DNA from: Geobacillus kaustophilus
Lineage (GTDB): Bacteria; Bacillota; Bacilli; Bacillales; Anoxybacillaceae
Direction of reading: 5' to 3'
Assembly: GCF_000948285.1 (NCBI RefSeq)
Contig: NZ_JYBP01000003.1
Span: 992,001-1,056,000 of the forward strand
Length of the DNA: 64,000 bases
Shown: piece after piece, positions 1 to 7,852 of the stretch
Layout of the letters: every line of letters begins with the position of its first letter
Position numbering within the stretch: the stretch's first letter is position 1
The notes under the pieces: model-generated
The model's input: the letters and a program-made list of their open reading frames with translations, nothing else
What the model was told of the DNA's origin: nothing
The model's database searches: none
Translations under genes and position numbers: made by a program

Positions 1-1
1 T

Positions 2-688
2 TCATTTGCCGCGACAACGAAAACGGAAGCAGCAGGGACGACGTGCCCGACAGCGAACGCGTATCAAGTAAAATATGTAAGCACAAACATTCAAGATTTC
101 GAGAAATGGTTGAAACAATATTTCCCGTTTGTTTCGTTCCAATCGGCAAAACCGGCAGTGCAGCAACCAGCGGCAAAACAACCGGCGGCAGCGAAACCGC
201 AAGCCCCGGCAACGGTAAAACAGCCAGCATCAAAACCAACCGCCAATGCGCAAGCACCGGCGAAAACGCCAGCGACGGCACCAACAGCAGCGTCGCAAAA
301 AGCAACTGGCTTAAACGCCTATGAGCAACAAGTCGTTGAGCTGACGAACAAAGAACGGGCGAAATACGGCTTGCCGCCGCTTCAAGTTGACTTGGCCCTC
401 AGCAAAGTCGCCCGTGAAAAATCGCGCGACATGGCGGTAAACAACTACTTCTCGCACAACAGCCCGACATATGGTTCTCCATTTGAGATGATGAAAAAAT
501 TCGGCATTTCGTACACAGCGGCTGGGGAAAATATCGCCAAAGGCCAACGCACACCGCAAGAAGTCGTCAATGCGTGGATGAACAGCGAAGGCCACCGCGC
601 GAATATTTTGAACAAAAACTTTACGCACATCGGCGTTGGTTTTGAAGAAAATGGATATATTTGGACGCAGCAATTTATTCGCAAGTAA
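2..688 (+). CDS. CAP-domain (YkwD-like) secreted protein, 5' end outside window
   Basis: The reading frame is open from the first bases, so the N-terminus, including any signal peptide, lies to the left. The visible part begins with about 35 residues, then a linker of roughly 60 residues rich in Ala, Pro, Lys and Gln, typical of a wall-spanning spacer. The last 125 residues form a CAP/SCP-like domain: YEQQVVELTNKERAKYGLPP opens it, and SHNSP, GENIAKG, the NSEGHRANILN block and GVGFEENGYIWTQQF follow in the family order. YkwD-type CAP proteins of Bacilli are exported; their biochemical role is poorly defined. A strong hairpin terminator follows the stop, so this is the last gene of its transcript. 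The family call is firm; the function is not known. Confidence 0.9.
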   Translation, partial: SFAATTKTEAAGTTCPTANAYQVKYVSTNIQDFEKWLKQYFPFVSFQSAKPAVQQPAAKQPAAAKPQAPATVKQPASKPTANAQAPAKTPATAPTAASQKATGLNAYEQQVVELTNKERAKYGLPPLQVDLALSKVAREKSRDMAVNNYFSHNSPTYGSPFEMMKKFGISYTAAGENIAKGQRTPQEVVNAWMNSEGHRANILNKNFTHIGVGFEENGYIWTQQFIRK

Positions 689-711
689 GAGGCAAAATAG
701 ACGTAAGTCGT

Positions 712-743
712 CCTGTCCATCAGCAAGATGGGCAGGTTTTTTT
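712..743 (+). terminator. Rho-independent terminator after the CAP gene
   Basis: CCTGTCCAT and ATGGGCAGG form a 9-bp stem with one G-U pair around a 7-nt loop, followed directly by seven T. Confidence 0.85.
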
Positions 744-779
744 ATTTGAAAAGTATTTCTCCGATCCTCTATAAAAATA

Positions 780-788
780 TGATATAAT
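780..788 (+). promoter_or_regulatory. Extended -10 promoter for the MFS gene
   Basis: TGATATAAT is a perfect -10 with the upstream TG extension, about 42 bases before the start codon. No good -35 lies 16-18 bases upstream, which fits an extended -10 promoter. Confidence 0.55.
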
Positions 789-830
789 TTCCAAAGAAAT
801 TCGAAAGGCGAAAGATTAGGAGGACAGCGG

Positions 831-2099
831 ATGCGAATACGTGATTGGGACCGCAACCTAAAAGTGCGCCTGTTTGGCGAGGCGCTCATGAATACGACCT
901 TCTGGATGTTTTTTCCCTTTATGTCGATTTATTTTGCCGATGCCTTTGGCACAGAGACAGCGGGGCTGCTGATGATCGCTTCACAATTGTTTTCTGTCAT
1001 TGCCAACTTGATGGGCGGCTATTGCGCCGATATGTTCGGACGCAAGCGGATGATGGTATTGTCCGCCTACGGTCAGGGGGCGGCGTTTTTCGTTTTCGCT
1101 TTGGCCAGCTCCCCATGGTGGTCGTCGCCGTTTGTCGGCTTTCTTTGCTTTACGTTCGCGGGCATTTGCGGGGCGTTTTATTGGCCGGCGAGCCAGGCGA
1201 TGGTGGCGGATGTCGTGCCGGAACGAGATCGGAATCATGTTTTTGCCGTGTTTTACACATCCATCAATATTTCGGTTGTCATCGGACCGATTGTTGGCGG
1301 CCTTCTTTATGCTGAGCATCGGTTTGCCTTATTGCTTTTGGCCGCATGTTCGTGTTTTGTGATGGCAATGTTGCTGGCCAAACAATTACGCGAAACCGCG
1401 CCGCTCGCTGAGGTGGGCAGGGGGGATAGCGGGACGACGTGGCGGTCTTTTTTGCGCACACAGCTCGAGCAATATATGGTCATTGTCCGTGATCGTGTCT
1501 TTTTCTTGTTTCTTGTTGCTGGGATGTTGGTGGCGCAAACGTTTATGCAACTGGATTTGTTAATTCCATTGTATACAAAAGAAACAGTCGGAGCCGAAAC
1601 GTTGGGGGGATGGACGGTTGACGGCACGAGTGCCTTTGGCTGGCTGATTGCCGAAAACGGTCTGTTGGTCGCGCTATGCACGGTGGTTGTGACGCGTTGG
1701 ATGTCCCGCTATTCGGAGAAGCAGGCGTTTGTTGGTTCATCCGTCTTATACGGCATTTCGATGTGGCTGTTTAGCCAAACGTCCTCGCTGCTTGGATTGA
1801 TGGCGGTTATGGCGCTGTTCACGTTGGCTGAGCTGATGACGGCCGGTTTGCAGCAGTCGTTTGTGACGAAACTGGCTCCGGAGGAGATGCGCGGCCAGTA
1901 TTTTGCCGCCGCCAGCCTCCGCTTTACGATTGGGCGGATGTTGGCGCCGCTGTCGCTTGCGGCGGCGGCATGGGTCGGCTATGCATGGACATTTGTTAGC
2001 CTTGGGATGTTGGCGCTGGCCAGTGCGGCATTGTATGCATGGATGTTCCGGCAAGTCGGGCGGCGAATAGAGCGATCGAACGTTTCGTTTTCACGGTAA
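831..2099 (+). CDS. MFS transporter (YttB-like)
   Basis: A 422-residue integral membrane protein with the 12-helix pattern of the major facilitator superfamily. The cytoplasmic loop after helix 2 carries the MFS signature (GGYCADMFGRKRMM, about residues 62-75). AGGAGG sits seven bases upstream of the ATG, fixing the start. Large aliphatic helices continue through the second half, with a central loop rich in charged residues near residues 190-215. The length and N-terminus resemble putative drug/efflux MFS proteins of Bacilli such as YttB; the substrate cannot be told from sequence. It appears monocistronic, between the terminator at 712 and a gap of about 135 bases. Confidence 0.85.
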   Translation: MRIRDWDRNLKVRLFGEALMNTTFWMFFPFMSIYFADAFGTETAGLLMIASQLFSVIANLMGGYCADMFGRKRMMVLSAYGQGAAFFVFALASSPWWSSPFVGFLCFTFAGICGAFYWPASQAMVADVVPERDRNHVFAVFYTSINISVVIGPIVGGLLYAEHRFALLLLAACSCFVMAMLLAKQLRETAPLAEVGRGDSGTTWRSFLRTQLEQYMVIVRDRVFFLFLVAGMLVAQTFMQLDLLIPLYTKETVGAETLGGWTVDGTSAFGWLIAENGLLVALCTVVVTRWMSRYSEKQAFVGSSVLYGISMWLFSQTSSLLGLMAVMALFTLAELMTAGLQQSFVTKLAPEEMRGQYFAAASLRFTIGRMLAPLSLAAAAWVGYAWTFVSLGMLALASAALYAWMFRQVGRRIERSNVSFSR

Positions 2100-2235
2100 C
2101 GGGAGCAGTGCAAACGGCTATCCGTTTTTCGCTCAGGCGGGTATAATAAAAAGCGCACCGTTGTTCGTGTAACATATATTCCCTGTCTCTGACATAAAGT
2201 GGAACTAGACAGCGAGAAGGAGAGGGGAAGCGCTC

Positions 2236-2985
2236 ATGAAACCGCGCGTGTTCGAACCGGATGCAATTGAGGGGGAAATGGGAAGCCGCGGCGGTCAGAA
2301 CGGCGCCGCGGCGTTGGCGCGCAGTGAAAAGAGGCATCAGGCGCGCGTTTTGTCTAGGGAAAAGAGGAGAAAAAAGCAATACCGTCTCATCGGCTGGCTG
2401 CTTGTCGCCATCGTCGTTCTGTGGGGGGCGAGCACGCTTCTTTGGAGCGGGTATGGGGCGTTGAAGACGGCCGCGAGCCGAGAAATGGCCATTATGCGTT
2501 TAAAAGATGCGATCGAAGACCGCGATGTGGCCGCTTTGCAGAAGATGCTGCGGGTGACGGAGGAAACCGTGCCGATCAACGAGAAAACGTTGGCGCCGTT
2601 GTTCGCGTATGTGGAACGGCACCCAGAAGCGTACGAACAGCTGGATCGGGAGTTTGCCCGCCAGCGCAAGAACGGCCACGTATATATTAAAGGATTGACA
2701 TCTCATCCGCCGGTGTTTACGATTCACGTGTTTGAGAACCGGTACGTGTTTGAGCCGACTCTCTATTTTCTCCATGTGCGTCTTGATGATCCGGAGGCGT
2801 CGTTTGTTGTTAACGGGGTAAAAACGGAAGGAGAAGCGACGAAAGATCCATTTGTCAAAAAAATCGGCCCGTATTTGCCGGGCGCGTACGCTGTGACCAT
2901 CGTCCATTCGAATGGGAAAAAGAAAACCACCCGCGTCGAGCTGTTTGGCGGCGCCCGCGTCCATGAGGTGGATGTCACGAAATGA
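2236..2985 (+). CDS. TcaA-like membrane-anchored protein, function unknown
   Basis: A 249-residue protein with a basic cytoplasmic N-terminus (RREKRRKKQYR type, residues 33-55), one membrane segment at about 55-78, and an extracytoplasmic remainder. The region after the membrane helix (AIEDRDVAALQKML) and the later block VRLDDPEASFVVNGVKTEGE followed by a GPYLPGAYAV turn resemble the repeated domains of TcaA/YvbJ-type proteins of Firmicutes, which are linked to cell-wall antibiotic response. Here there is no N-terminal zinc ribbon and only about one repeat, so it is a short relative at best. GAGAAGGAGAGGGGAAGCGCTC supplies the binding site. Its 3' end overlaps the convergent SIMPL gene by 11 bases. 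Confidence 0.55.
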   Translation: MKPRVFEPDAIEGEMGSRGGQNGAAALARSEKRHQARVLSREKRRKKQYRLIGWLLVAIVVLWGASTLLWSGYGALKTAASREMAIMRLKDAIEDRDVAALQKMLRVTEETVPINEKTLAPLFAYVERHPEAYEQLDREFARQRKNGHVYIKGLTSHPPVFTIHVFENRYVFEPTLYFLHVRLDDPEASFVVNGVKTEGEATKDPFVKKIGPYLPGAYAVTIVHSNGKKKTTRVELFGGARVHEVDVTK

Positions 2986-3637
2986 ACGAATAGACAAATG
3001 TCGCCTCAACGAAGGCGGTGATGATCACATCCTGCGTCTGCACAGGCGGCGCTGATGAGGAAATGCTGAGAACGGCCGGATGATACGGCGTCGATCGGGC
3101 GGGCGGCTGTTCTTTTAGTTCCAACGGTGTGTCGTAAAGCGGCAAGCCGAGAGCGCGGGCGATGGCCAGCGCTTTTTCTTTGGCGTTTTTCACCGCCAAT
3201 GTCAACGCTTGTTGATAATAGACTTGTTCGTTTGCCAAGCGGAATTCCAAACCGCGGGCGAGGTTCGCTCCGTGGGCAACGGCCGTTTCGTAAATGGCGC
3301 CGGCTTTTTTTGTATCGCGGACGGTGATATCCAGCCAATGTTCGACTTCATAGCCGGATAAAGCGGTCGTTCCGTCATGGTGTTCGTATGTTGGCCGGAT
3401 GGAAAACGATGCCGTGTCCATGTCCTCTATGGGAATGCCAAGCGTCTTCAATGCTTCGATGACGGCATTGGTGCGTTTTGCATTGTCAACTAGAGCTTCT
3501 TGAACGTTGTGATGTTCTGTGCGCACGCCGATTGCGATGAGGACGGTATCTGGTTTGGCGGTGACTGTTCCTTGGCCGGTGATGACCAGCGCAGGACGAG
3601 AAGCGGCAGGGGGAGCAGGGTGGTGCCATGACTGCAT
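2975..3637 (-). CDS. SIMPL (DUF541) domain protein
   Basis: A 220-residue protein of the SIMPL/DUF541 family: the opening VITGQGTVTAKPDTVLIAIGV is the family hallmark, followed by the helical segment with NAKRTNAVIEALKTLGI and the internal NAKEKALAIARALG repeat. Known members are often exported and form oligomers, but no signal peptide is seen here, so it may stay inside the cell. An in-frame ATG exists at 3658, overlapping the stop of the upstream small gene, but AGGAGG lies eight bases before the ATG at 3637, so that start is chosen. Its 3' end overlaps the convergent TcaA-like gene by 11 bases. Cellular role unknown. Confidence 0.8.
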   Translation of the reverse strand: MQSWHHPAPPAASRPALVITGQGTVTAKPDTVLIAIGVRTEHHNVQEALVDNAKRTNAVIEALKTLGIPIEDMDTASFSIRPTYEHHDGTTALSGYEVEHWLDITVRDTKKAGAIYETAVAHGANLARGLEFRLANEQVYYQQALTLAVKNAKEKALAIARALGLPLYDTPLELKEQPPARSTPYHPAVLSISSSAPPVQTQDVIITAFVEATFVYSFIS

Positions 3638-3657
3638 TTCATTCCCTCCTTCCGCCA

Positions 3658-3786
3658 TTAGGCGGCTTTTTGATCATCGTCCGCCGCTCGCCAATAATAG
3701 ACGCACGGCAGCCTGACATAGCACCAATAGTCTTGCAATAACGACACGGCGACAAAGGAAACTAATTGCCAATCGATCGAATTCAT
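3658..3786 (-). CDS. Small hypothetical protein, 42 aa, upstream of SIMPL gene
   Basis: Reading leftwards, AAAGGAG lies eight bases before an ATG that opens 42 codons. The product has a hydrophobic N-terminal half (QLVSFVAVSLLQDYWCYVRL), then aromatic and Cys residues, and an acidic/basic tail. The stop TAA shares bases with an ATG in the SIMPL frame (TAATG), so translation of the two may be coupled. No family is recognised. It could be a membrane-associated microprotein; real coding status rests on the ribosome binding site and the coupling. Confidence 0.5.
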   Translation of the reverse strand: MNSIDWQLVSFVAVSLLQDYWCYVRLPCVYYWRAADDDQKAA

Positions 3787-3906
3787 CTCTATTTCTCCTT
3801 TGCGATGACTTCACTATAGCCTATTCGAAACGGCCATTGTCCTATGCTCATCGTCCGTTTAACGATGAAACTTCCTTAGGTGTTTGTACGTATGATGGAG
3901 TGGACA

Positions 3907-3915
3907 TGCTATAAT
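3907..3915 (+). promoter_or_regulatory. Extended -10 promoter for xpaC-telA
   Basis: TGCTATAAT is a perfect -10 with TG extension, about 31 bases before the xpaC start. A weak TTGTAC lies 20 bases upstream of the hexamer, too far for a good -35. Confidence 0.6.
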
Positions 3916-3945
3916 GAAAGAAAAGATAAAGAAGGAGAAGGGACA

Positions 3946-4590
3946 ATGAAGCAGTTGCTTCGTACAATATGGCGTTGGTTTGTCTCATGGAACGCAGGGG
4001 TCATCGTCGCGGTCGTCGTATTCATCGCCGCTGATTTTCGCTTTTGGCCTTCAATTTTATCCGGAATGGGGGCGATGTGGGGGGTGTCCGCCATCATGAA
4101 AAGGCGGCATCATCGTCTGCCGGCTGATGTGTCGGCTGAGGAGTGGGAGTACGTCCAAAGCCAGCTCCGTGAAGCGCGCGCGTTATGGAAGCGGCTTCGC
4201 CGCGCTCGTTTTCAGCTTCGTTCCATGGCGATGTGGCAGGTTGTTTCCCGATTGAGCTCCGTGGTTGACCGGCTGATTCGCGCCGTTGAACAACGGCCGC
4301 ATCGACTCCGATTGGCTCAGCCGTTTCTTTTAAATGAATGGCCGACGGCGGTCGAGATGGTGGAAAAATACGCTTATTTGTCGCAACAGCCGGTGCAAAG
4401 CGCTGACATGGCAAAAGCGCTGCGAGAGACGGAAAAGGTGCTTGGCGAACTGACTTCAGCGGCTGAACGGCAGCTGCTCGAAGTGTTATCGAATGACGTC
4501 TGGTCGCTGCAAACGGAAGCGAAACTGCTGAGACAGTCGCTTCAACAAGCGGACGGGCTTCGCCTTCCGCTGTCAAAGAAAGGAGAATGA
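3946..4590 (+). CDS. xpaC: XpaC-family 5-bromo-4-chloroindolyl phosphate hydrolysis protein
   Basis: A 214-residue protein with two adjacent membrane segments near the N-terminus (about residues 12-32 and 35-50) and a cytoplasmic, mostly helical Arg-rich domain. This layout and its position directly before a TelA homologue match xpaC-yaaN of B. subtilis. The family name reflects an X-phosphate hydrolysis phenotype; a catalytic site has not been defined for it. The ATG at 3946 has AAGGAG at good spacing; a frame extension to 3880 lacks one and would run upstream of the promoter. The stop lies within the binding site/start region of telA, so the two genes are translated together. Confidence 0.75.
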   Translation: MKQLLRTIWRWFVSWNAGVIVAVVVFIAADFRFWPSILSGMGAMWGVSAIMKRRHHRLPADVSAEEWEYVQSQLREARALWKRLRRARFQLRSMAMWQVVSRLSSVVDRLIRAVEQRPHRLRLAQPFLLNEWPTAVEMVEKYAYLSQQPVQSADMAKALRETEKVLGELTSAAERQLLEVLSNDVWSLQTEAKLLRQSLQQADGLRLPLSKKGE

Positions 4591-4592
4591 CG

Positions 4593-5783
4593 ATGGACGG
4601 ACGGAATTACGAGAAAGACTCGGCGGATTGGCTGCAAGAGCTGGAACGGACAAGCACGCTCGATGAGCTGCTCGCCCAACCGTTTTCGTCGCCGGCCGAA
4701 CCGCGGCGAAAGGAGGACGAAACGCCGGCGCGCGCACTTGATGCGTTGAAGCCCGAGCATCGGGAAAAAGCGCTTGCGCTTGCCAAACAAATCGACCCGG
4801 CCAACCATCAGGCCGTCTTGCAATACGGTGTGGCGGCGCAAACCGAGCTGTCGAAGTTTTCCCATGCGATTTTGCATCATGTGCAAACGAAAGACGCCGG
4901 TCCGGTCGGCGAAGTGATCAGTGAACTGATGACCAAAATCAAAGAAGTCAATCCCGATGACTTGATGCCGGCGAAAAAAGGGTGGCTGTCCCGCCTGTTC
5001 GGCGCGGTAGCCAAGCCGCTGCAGGAGATGGCGGCGAAATACCAAAAAATCGGCGTTGAAATTGATAAAATCGCCGACCGATTGGAGAAGCACCGGCATT
5101 TGCTGCTTCGCGACATTATGATGCTCGAGACGCTTTATGAAAAAAACAAAAACTATTTTGAAGCGCTCAATATTTATATTGCGGCAGCCGAATACAAACT
5201 CGAAGAGCTGCGGACGAAGACGATTCCAGAAAAGCAAGCGGAAGCGGAGCGCTCCGGCGACCAAATGGCTTGGCAGGAAGTGCAAGATTTGCGGCAGTTT
5301 GCCGAGCGGCTTGAGAAGCGGGTGCATGACCTAAAGCTCAGCCGGCAAGTGACGATTCAAACGGCGCCGCAAATCCGCATGATTCAGCATATGAACGAAA
5401 CGCTTGTCGAGCGGATTCAATCGTCGATTTTGCATGCGATTCCGCTTTGGAAAAACCAAGTCGTGATCGCTTTGACGCTGTTTCGCCAACAAAAGGCGGC
5501 TGCGGCGCAAAAGCAGGTCGCCGAGACGACGAATGAGCTGTTATTGCGCAATTCGGAAATGTTAAAAACAAACAGCATTGAAATCGCCAAGGAGAACGAG
5601 CGCGGTTTGATCGATATTGAAACGTTGAAGCGAACGCAAGAAAATTTGATCGCTACGCTTGAAGAAACGTTGAAAATCCAAGCGGAAGGCCGATTAAAAC
5701 GGCAGCAGGCCGAACGCGAGCTGGCGGCGATGGAAGCGGAACTGAAACAGACGCTGCTCGCGCTGAAACGACCGGAGCAATAA
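4593..5783 (+). CDS. telA: TelA-family toxic anion resistance protein
   Basis: A 396-residue, almost wholly alpha-helical cytoplasmic protein of the TelA/KlaA family (YaaN in B. subtilis). Landmarks are the KPLQEMAAKYQKIGVEIDKI segment after a short hydrophobic GWLSRLFG stretch, the ILHAIPLWKNQVVIALTLFR segment near residues 285-305, and a long C-terminal coiled coil. Family members are named for tellurite and other anion resistance and also affect cell-envelope stress tolerance; the mechanism is unclear. ATG codons exist at 4587 and 4593; AGGAG is only one base from the first and seven from the second, so 4593 is chosen. A terminator follows at 5886. Confidence 0.85.
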   Translation: MDGRNYEKDSADWLQELERTSTLDELLAQPFSSPAEPRRKEDETPARALDALKPEHREKALALAKQIDPANHQAVLQYGVAAQTELSKFSHAILHHVQTKDAGPVGEVISELMTKIKEVNPDDLMPAKKGWLSRLFGAVAKPLQEMAAKYQKIGVEIDKIADRLEKHRHLLLRDIMMLETLYEKNKNYFEALNIYIAAAEYKLEELRTKTIPEKQAEAERSGDQMAWQEVQDLRQFAERLEKRVHDLKLSRQVTIQTAPQIRMIQHMNETLVERIQSSILHAIPLWKNQVVIALTLFRQQKAAAAQKQVAETTNELLLRNSEMLKTNSIEIAKENERGLIDIETLKRTQENLIATLEETLKIQAEGRLKRQQAERELAAMEAELKQTLLALKRPEQ

Positions 5784-5885
5784 GGGCGGATAGGAGATCG
5801 TCCTGTTTCGGCTTGCGGCCAAGCGTCCGATGGATCCGCCCATGGCTGTAGAAGAAAGCGCTGAAAAACCAAAGATCCTCATGCG

Positions 5886-5924
5886 AAACGGGTGTCTAGC
5901 GAACGAGAAGCACCCGTTTTTTTC
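5886..5924 (+). terminator. Rho-independent terminator after telA
   Basis: AAACGGGTG and CACCCGTTT form a 9-bp stem around a 16-nt loop, followed by a T run. Confidence 0.8.
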
Positions 5925-6119
5925 ATTCGCCCTCTGTTTTATGATTTCCCATGAAGCTCCCCCACTTCCATTTTGTACAGGGCGCAACCCAAAACGAAGT
6001 GGAGATGCAGCCATTGAATGTTCCAAACAAAGGTGGAGTCATTCACGTTGAAGCCCTGTTTGGAAGGAAGGGGGAGCGGCTGGCGTCTCGGACTGCAGCT
6101 GTCAACATTTGTTCCTCCT
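5925..6119. other. Non-coding stretch, nothing recognised
   Basis: Together with the telA 3' region this makes a gap of about 335 bases. Open frames cross it on both strands but none has a credible ribosome binding site or a recognisable product, and they run on into the yndM 3' end. Apart from the telA terminator no regulatory element is evident. Confidence 0.5.
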
Positions 6120-6632
6120 TCATAGGATGGGGGGATGGGGAGGCTCTTGATGATGCTGTTCATCCTCCTGTTCCGCTCGTTCACGATCTTTGTCATCCGG
6201 ACGGGCGGCGCGGACGGCAAACTCTTCCGCCGCCTCCGTTTGCCATTGGCGGCCGATGAGCGGGACGCCTTCCTCGCCGTGCTGGACGATGACAAATCGC
6301 AACACATAAGCGTGAAGCAGCGATTCCCCCAACGCCGCAAGCAGGGCGGAGAAAAACGCTGCGTTTAACATGGCGGCGCCGGCGATGTCATAAAACGCGC
6401 CGATGCCGATCCATACCGCTACAAACACAAGCCCAAAATCGGCGATCGTCGCTGAGACGTTGCCAAGGCGCCGCAGAACGTACAAGTCGCCGAGCGCATA
6501 GGCGACAAGCGTCAGCCAAAGGCTGAACCATAAAATCTCTGCCGATGAAATGCGCAAAAACAGCGGTAAAATGGCAAACATCACCGTGGCAGTCAGCAAA
6601 TATTTCAGTACTAACGCAAGCAAATGTCTCAT
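6120..6632 (-). CDS. yndM: YndM family (DUF2512) membrane protein
   Basis: A 170-residue protein with four hydrophobic helices in the first 115 residues (ALVLKYLLTATVMFAILPLF, then SLWLTLVAYALGDLYVLRRLG and two more) and a hydrophilic C-terminal tail full of Glu, Asp and Arg ending in a Pro/His-rich stretch. This arrangement is that of B. subtilis YndM and DUF2512, a family found in spore-formers with no assigned function. A small gene lies directly upstream on the same strand, ending 15 bases before the start, and likely shares its transcript. The only possible binding site (AAAGGCGG) is somewhat distant from the ATG. Confidence 0.75.
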   Translation of the reverse strand: MRHLLALVLKYLLTATVMFAILPLFLRISSAEILWFSLWLTLVAYALGDLYVLRRLGNVSATIADFGLVFVAVWIGIGAFYDIAGAAMLNAAFFSALLAALGESLLHAYVLRFVIVQHGEEGVPLIGRQWQTEAAEEFAVRAARPDDKDRERAEQEDEQHHQEPPHPPIL

Positions 6633-6647
6633 TGGGCATCGCCGCCT

Positions 6648-6776
6648 TTATTCTGCTGGATAGTTTGGGCCTTCCAATTTTTTATCGCCGTATCCTGTCT
6701 GTTTTTCCATATCTTTGTCCGGTTGTTGTTTTTTTCGTTGCTGTTCCACGCTGTCGTTTTGCTTTGGCTGTCTCAT
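6648..6776 (-). CDS. Small hydrophilic protein, 42 aa, upstream of yndM
   Basis: An ATG at 6776 opens 42 codons on the minus strand with AGAGG ten bases upstream. The product is very hydrophilic, with many Gln and Lys residues, and ends in GDKKLEGPNYPAE, a tail style seen in small spore-associated proteins of Bacilli. No transmembrane or enzymatic motif is present. It ends 15 bases before yndM, supporting a two-gene transcript. A second frame (start at 6782) gives a 34-residue basic peptide and is judged less likely. Function unknown. Confidence 0.5.
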   Translation of the reverse strand: MRQPKQNDSVEQQRKKQQPDKDMEKQTGYGDKKLEGPNYPAE

Positions 6777-6924
6777 TAGCCATCATCCTCTCTTTCCATT
6801 GTTTATCGTTAGTTTGCCGCGTTTGCCCCTATGTATGCATGCGTCACCCATAAACTTCCTCTTTTGATTTTTCGCTCTTGTTCCACACTAATCATCAAAC
6901 GGCATACACAAGGAGGAATGATGG

Positions 6925-7119
6925 ATGACAGAAAAGAAACAGCCGCTTGAGATCACCGGCCGGCAATACGATCCGTCGGATTACGAGTCGGATTCGTTTC
7001 TCGGTGCGGCGCTCTCCGAGACGCACGAACAAGTGAGCGATGTATACGCAGAAGGAACGATCGAGGCAGCAGTCGATCATGAAAATGGCTCAGGCATTCC
7101 CCTTTCTCCGTCGGAGTAA
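6925..7119 (+). CDS. YozQ-like DUF4025 small protein
   Basis: A 64-residue acidic protein with AGGAGG eight bases before its ATG. The core (EITGRQYDPSDYESDSFLGA, then ALSETHEQVSDVYAEGTI) resembles B. subtilis YozQ/DUF4025, a small soluble family of unknown role in spore-formers. It stands alone with its own terminator 3 bases past the stop. Confidence 0.7.
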   Translation: MTEKKQPLEITGRQYDPSDYESDSFLGAALSETHEQVSDVYAEGTIEAAVDHENGSGIPLSPSE

Positions 7120-7121
7120 GA

Positions 7122-7150
7122 AACGTCAAGGAGCTGTTCCTTGGCGTTTT
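7122..7150 (+). terminator. Rho-independent terminator after the YozQ-like gene
   Basis: AACGTCAAGGA pairs with TCCTTGGCGTT (11 bp, one G-U) around a short loop; the T run is short. Confidence 0.65.
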
Positions 7151-7269
7151 GGTTTATGTTTGTGAAACGGGAGGGGAAAAAGGAAAGAAAAACAGTTCGT
7201 ACTTTCCGCCATCGTCGTCTATACTAGTAGTGCGCACGGCGATTCACCGATACAAGGGGGATGATCATC

Positions 7270-7677
7270 GTGAGATGGCAGCGGGCTTTATTGGCGTTGC
7301 TCAAAGAGCGGAAAGATCATTCAATCGCGCTGGCGATCGACACATCAAACCGTCCGGAGCGGCCAATGCTCATTCAAAACATCGTGAAGCTGTTTGAAAA
7401 ACTGCGCCCGGACACGCTGCTCGTCCAAGCGGATTTTAAAATTCGCGATGTATCTCCGGTTGGCGTGGCGACGATTCAATATTTCAAGCATGGGAAATCG
7501 TCGTACACCGAAGTGCTGGAATGGGCTGCTGCGCAAAAAATCGATACGTTGTTTTACATCACCGATGTAACCGGCTATTTTTACGAAGAGCTGCAAGTCG
7601 ACTATGAAGTGTTTTGGCTTGTGCCGGACGATTATATGCCGCGCGTGCCGTTTGGCAAGCCGATTCGCGTTGCGTAA
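7270..7677 (+). CDS. Stand-alone VWA-like domain (DUF2201 C-terminal type) protein
   Basis: A 135-residue protein matching the C-terminal VWA-like region of DUF2201 proteins: a first strand ending in IALAIDTSNR, a mid strand DTLLVQADFKI, the KSSYTEVLEWAAAQKIDTLFYITDVTG block and a final PFGKPIRVA strand. In full DUF2201 proteins the first strand ends in a metal-binding DTSGS motif; here it is DTSNR, and the second-half DG becomes DV, so metal binding is doubtful. The N-terminal metallopeptidase-like half is absent. AAGGGGG is nine bases from the GTG at 7270 but abuts the ATG at 7261, so the GTG is chosen. A terminator follows. Confidence 0.6.
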   Translation: MRWQRALLALLKERKDHSIALAIDTSNRPERPMLIQNIVKLFEKLRPDTLLVQADFKIRDVSPVGVATIQYFKHGKSSYTEVLEWAAAQKIDTLFYITDVTGYFYEELQVDYEVFWLVPDDYMPRVPFGKPIRVA

Positions 7678-7685
7678 CACCGTGA

Positions 7686-7720
7686 GGAATGCCCTTCGTG
7701 ATGAGGGGCATTCTCCTTTT
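7686..7720 (+). terminator. Rho-independent terminator
   Basis: GAATGCCC and GGGGCATTC form the stem around a loop of about 10 nt, followed by TCCTTTT. Confidence 0.75.
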
Positions 7721-7795
7721 GTAAGGAAATTTAACAAATGTTTTTCTTTAGTAACCGTTTACAATAGAAAATAGACGTTGCTCTCGGTGATTTTA

Positions 7796-7812
7796 TGTTA
7801 TATATTATGACA
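7796..7812. promoter_or_regulatory. GlnR/TnrA-type site upstream of the ammonium transporter
   Basis: TGTTA-TATATTA-TGACA fits the TGTNA-N7-TNACA consensus exactly. It lies 41-57 bases before the start codon. That is close to the gene for a classic TnrA-activated promoter (site near -49), so repression by GlnR over the promoter is as likely as activation by TnrA. Confidence 0.75.
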
Positions 7813-7852
7813 TATAAAAGAGATAATAAATGACAAAGAGGGAGAGACGTAA

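Noticed and set aside
2975-2985. 11-base overlap of TcaA-like and SIMPL genes as a sign of a wrong start or stop
   Set aside because: Both frames have good family similarity near their ends; short convergent overlaps are common in compact genomes.
5951-6259. 102-codon plus-strand frame opposite the yndM 3' end
   Set aside because: No ribosome binding site, and the yndM frame on the other strand is a recognised family.
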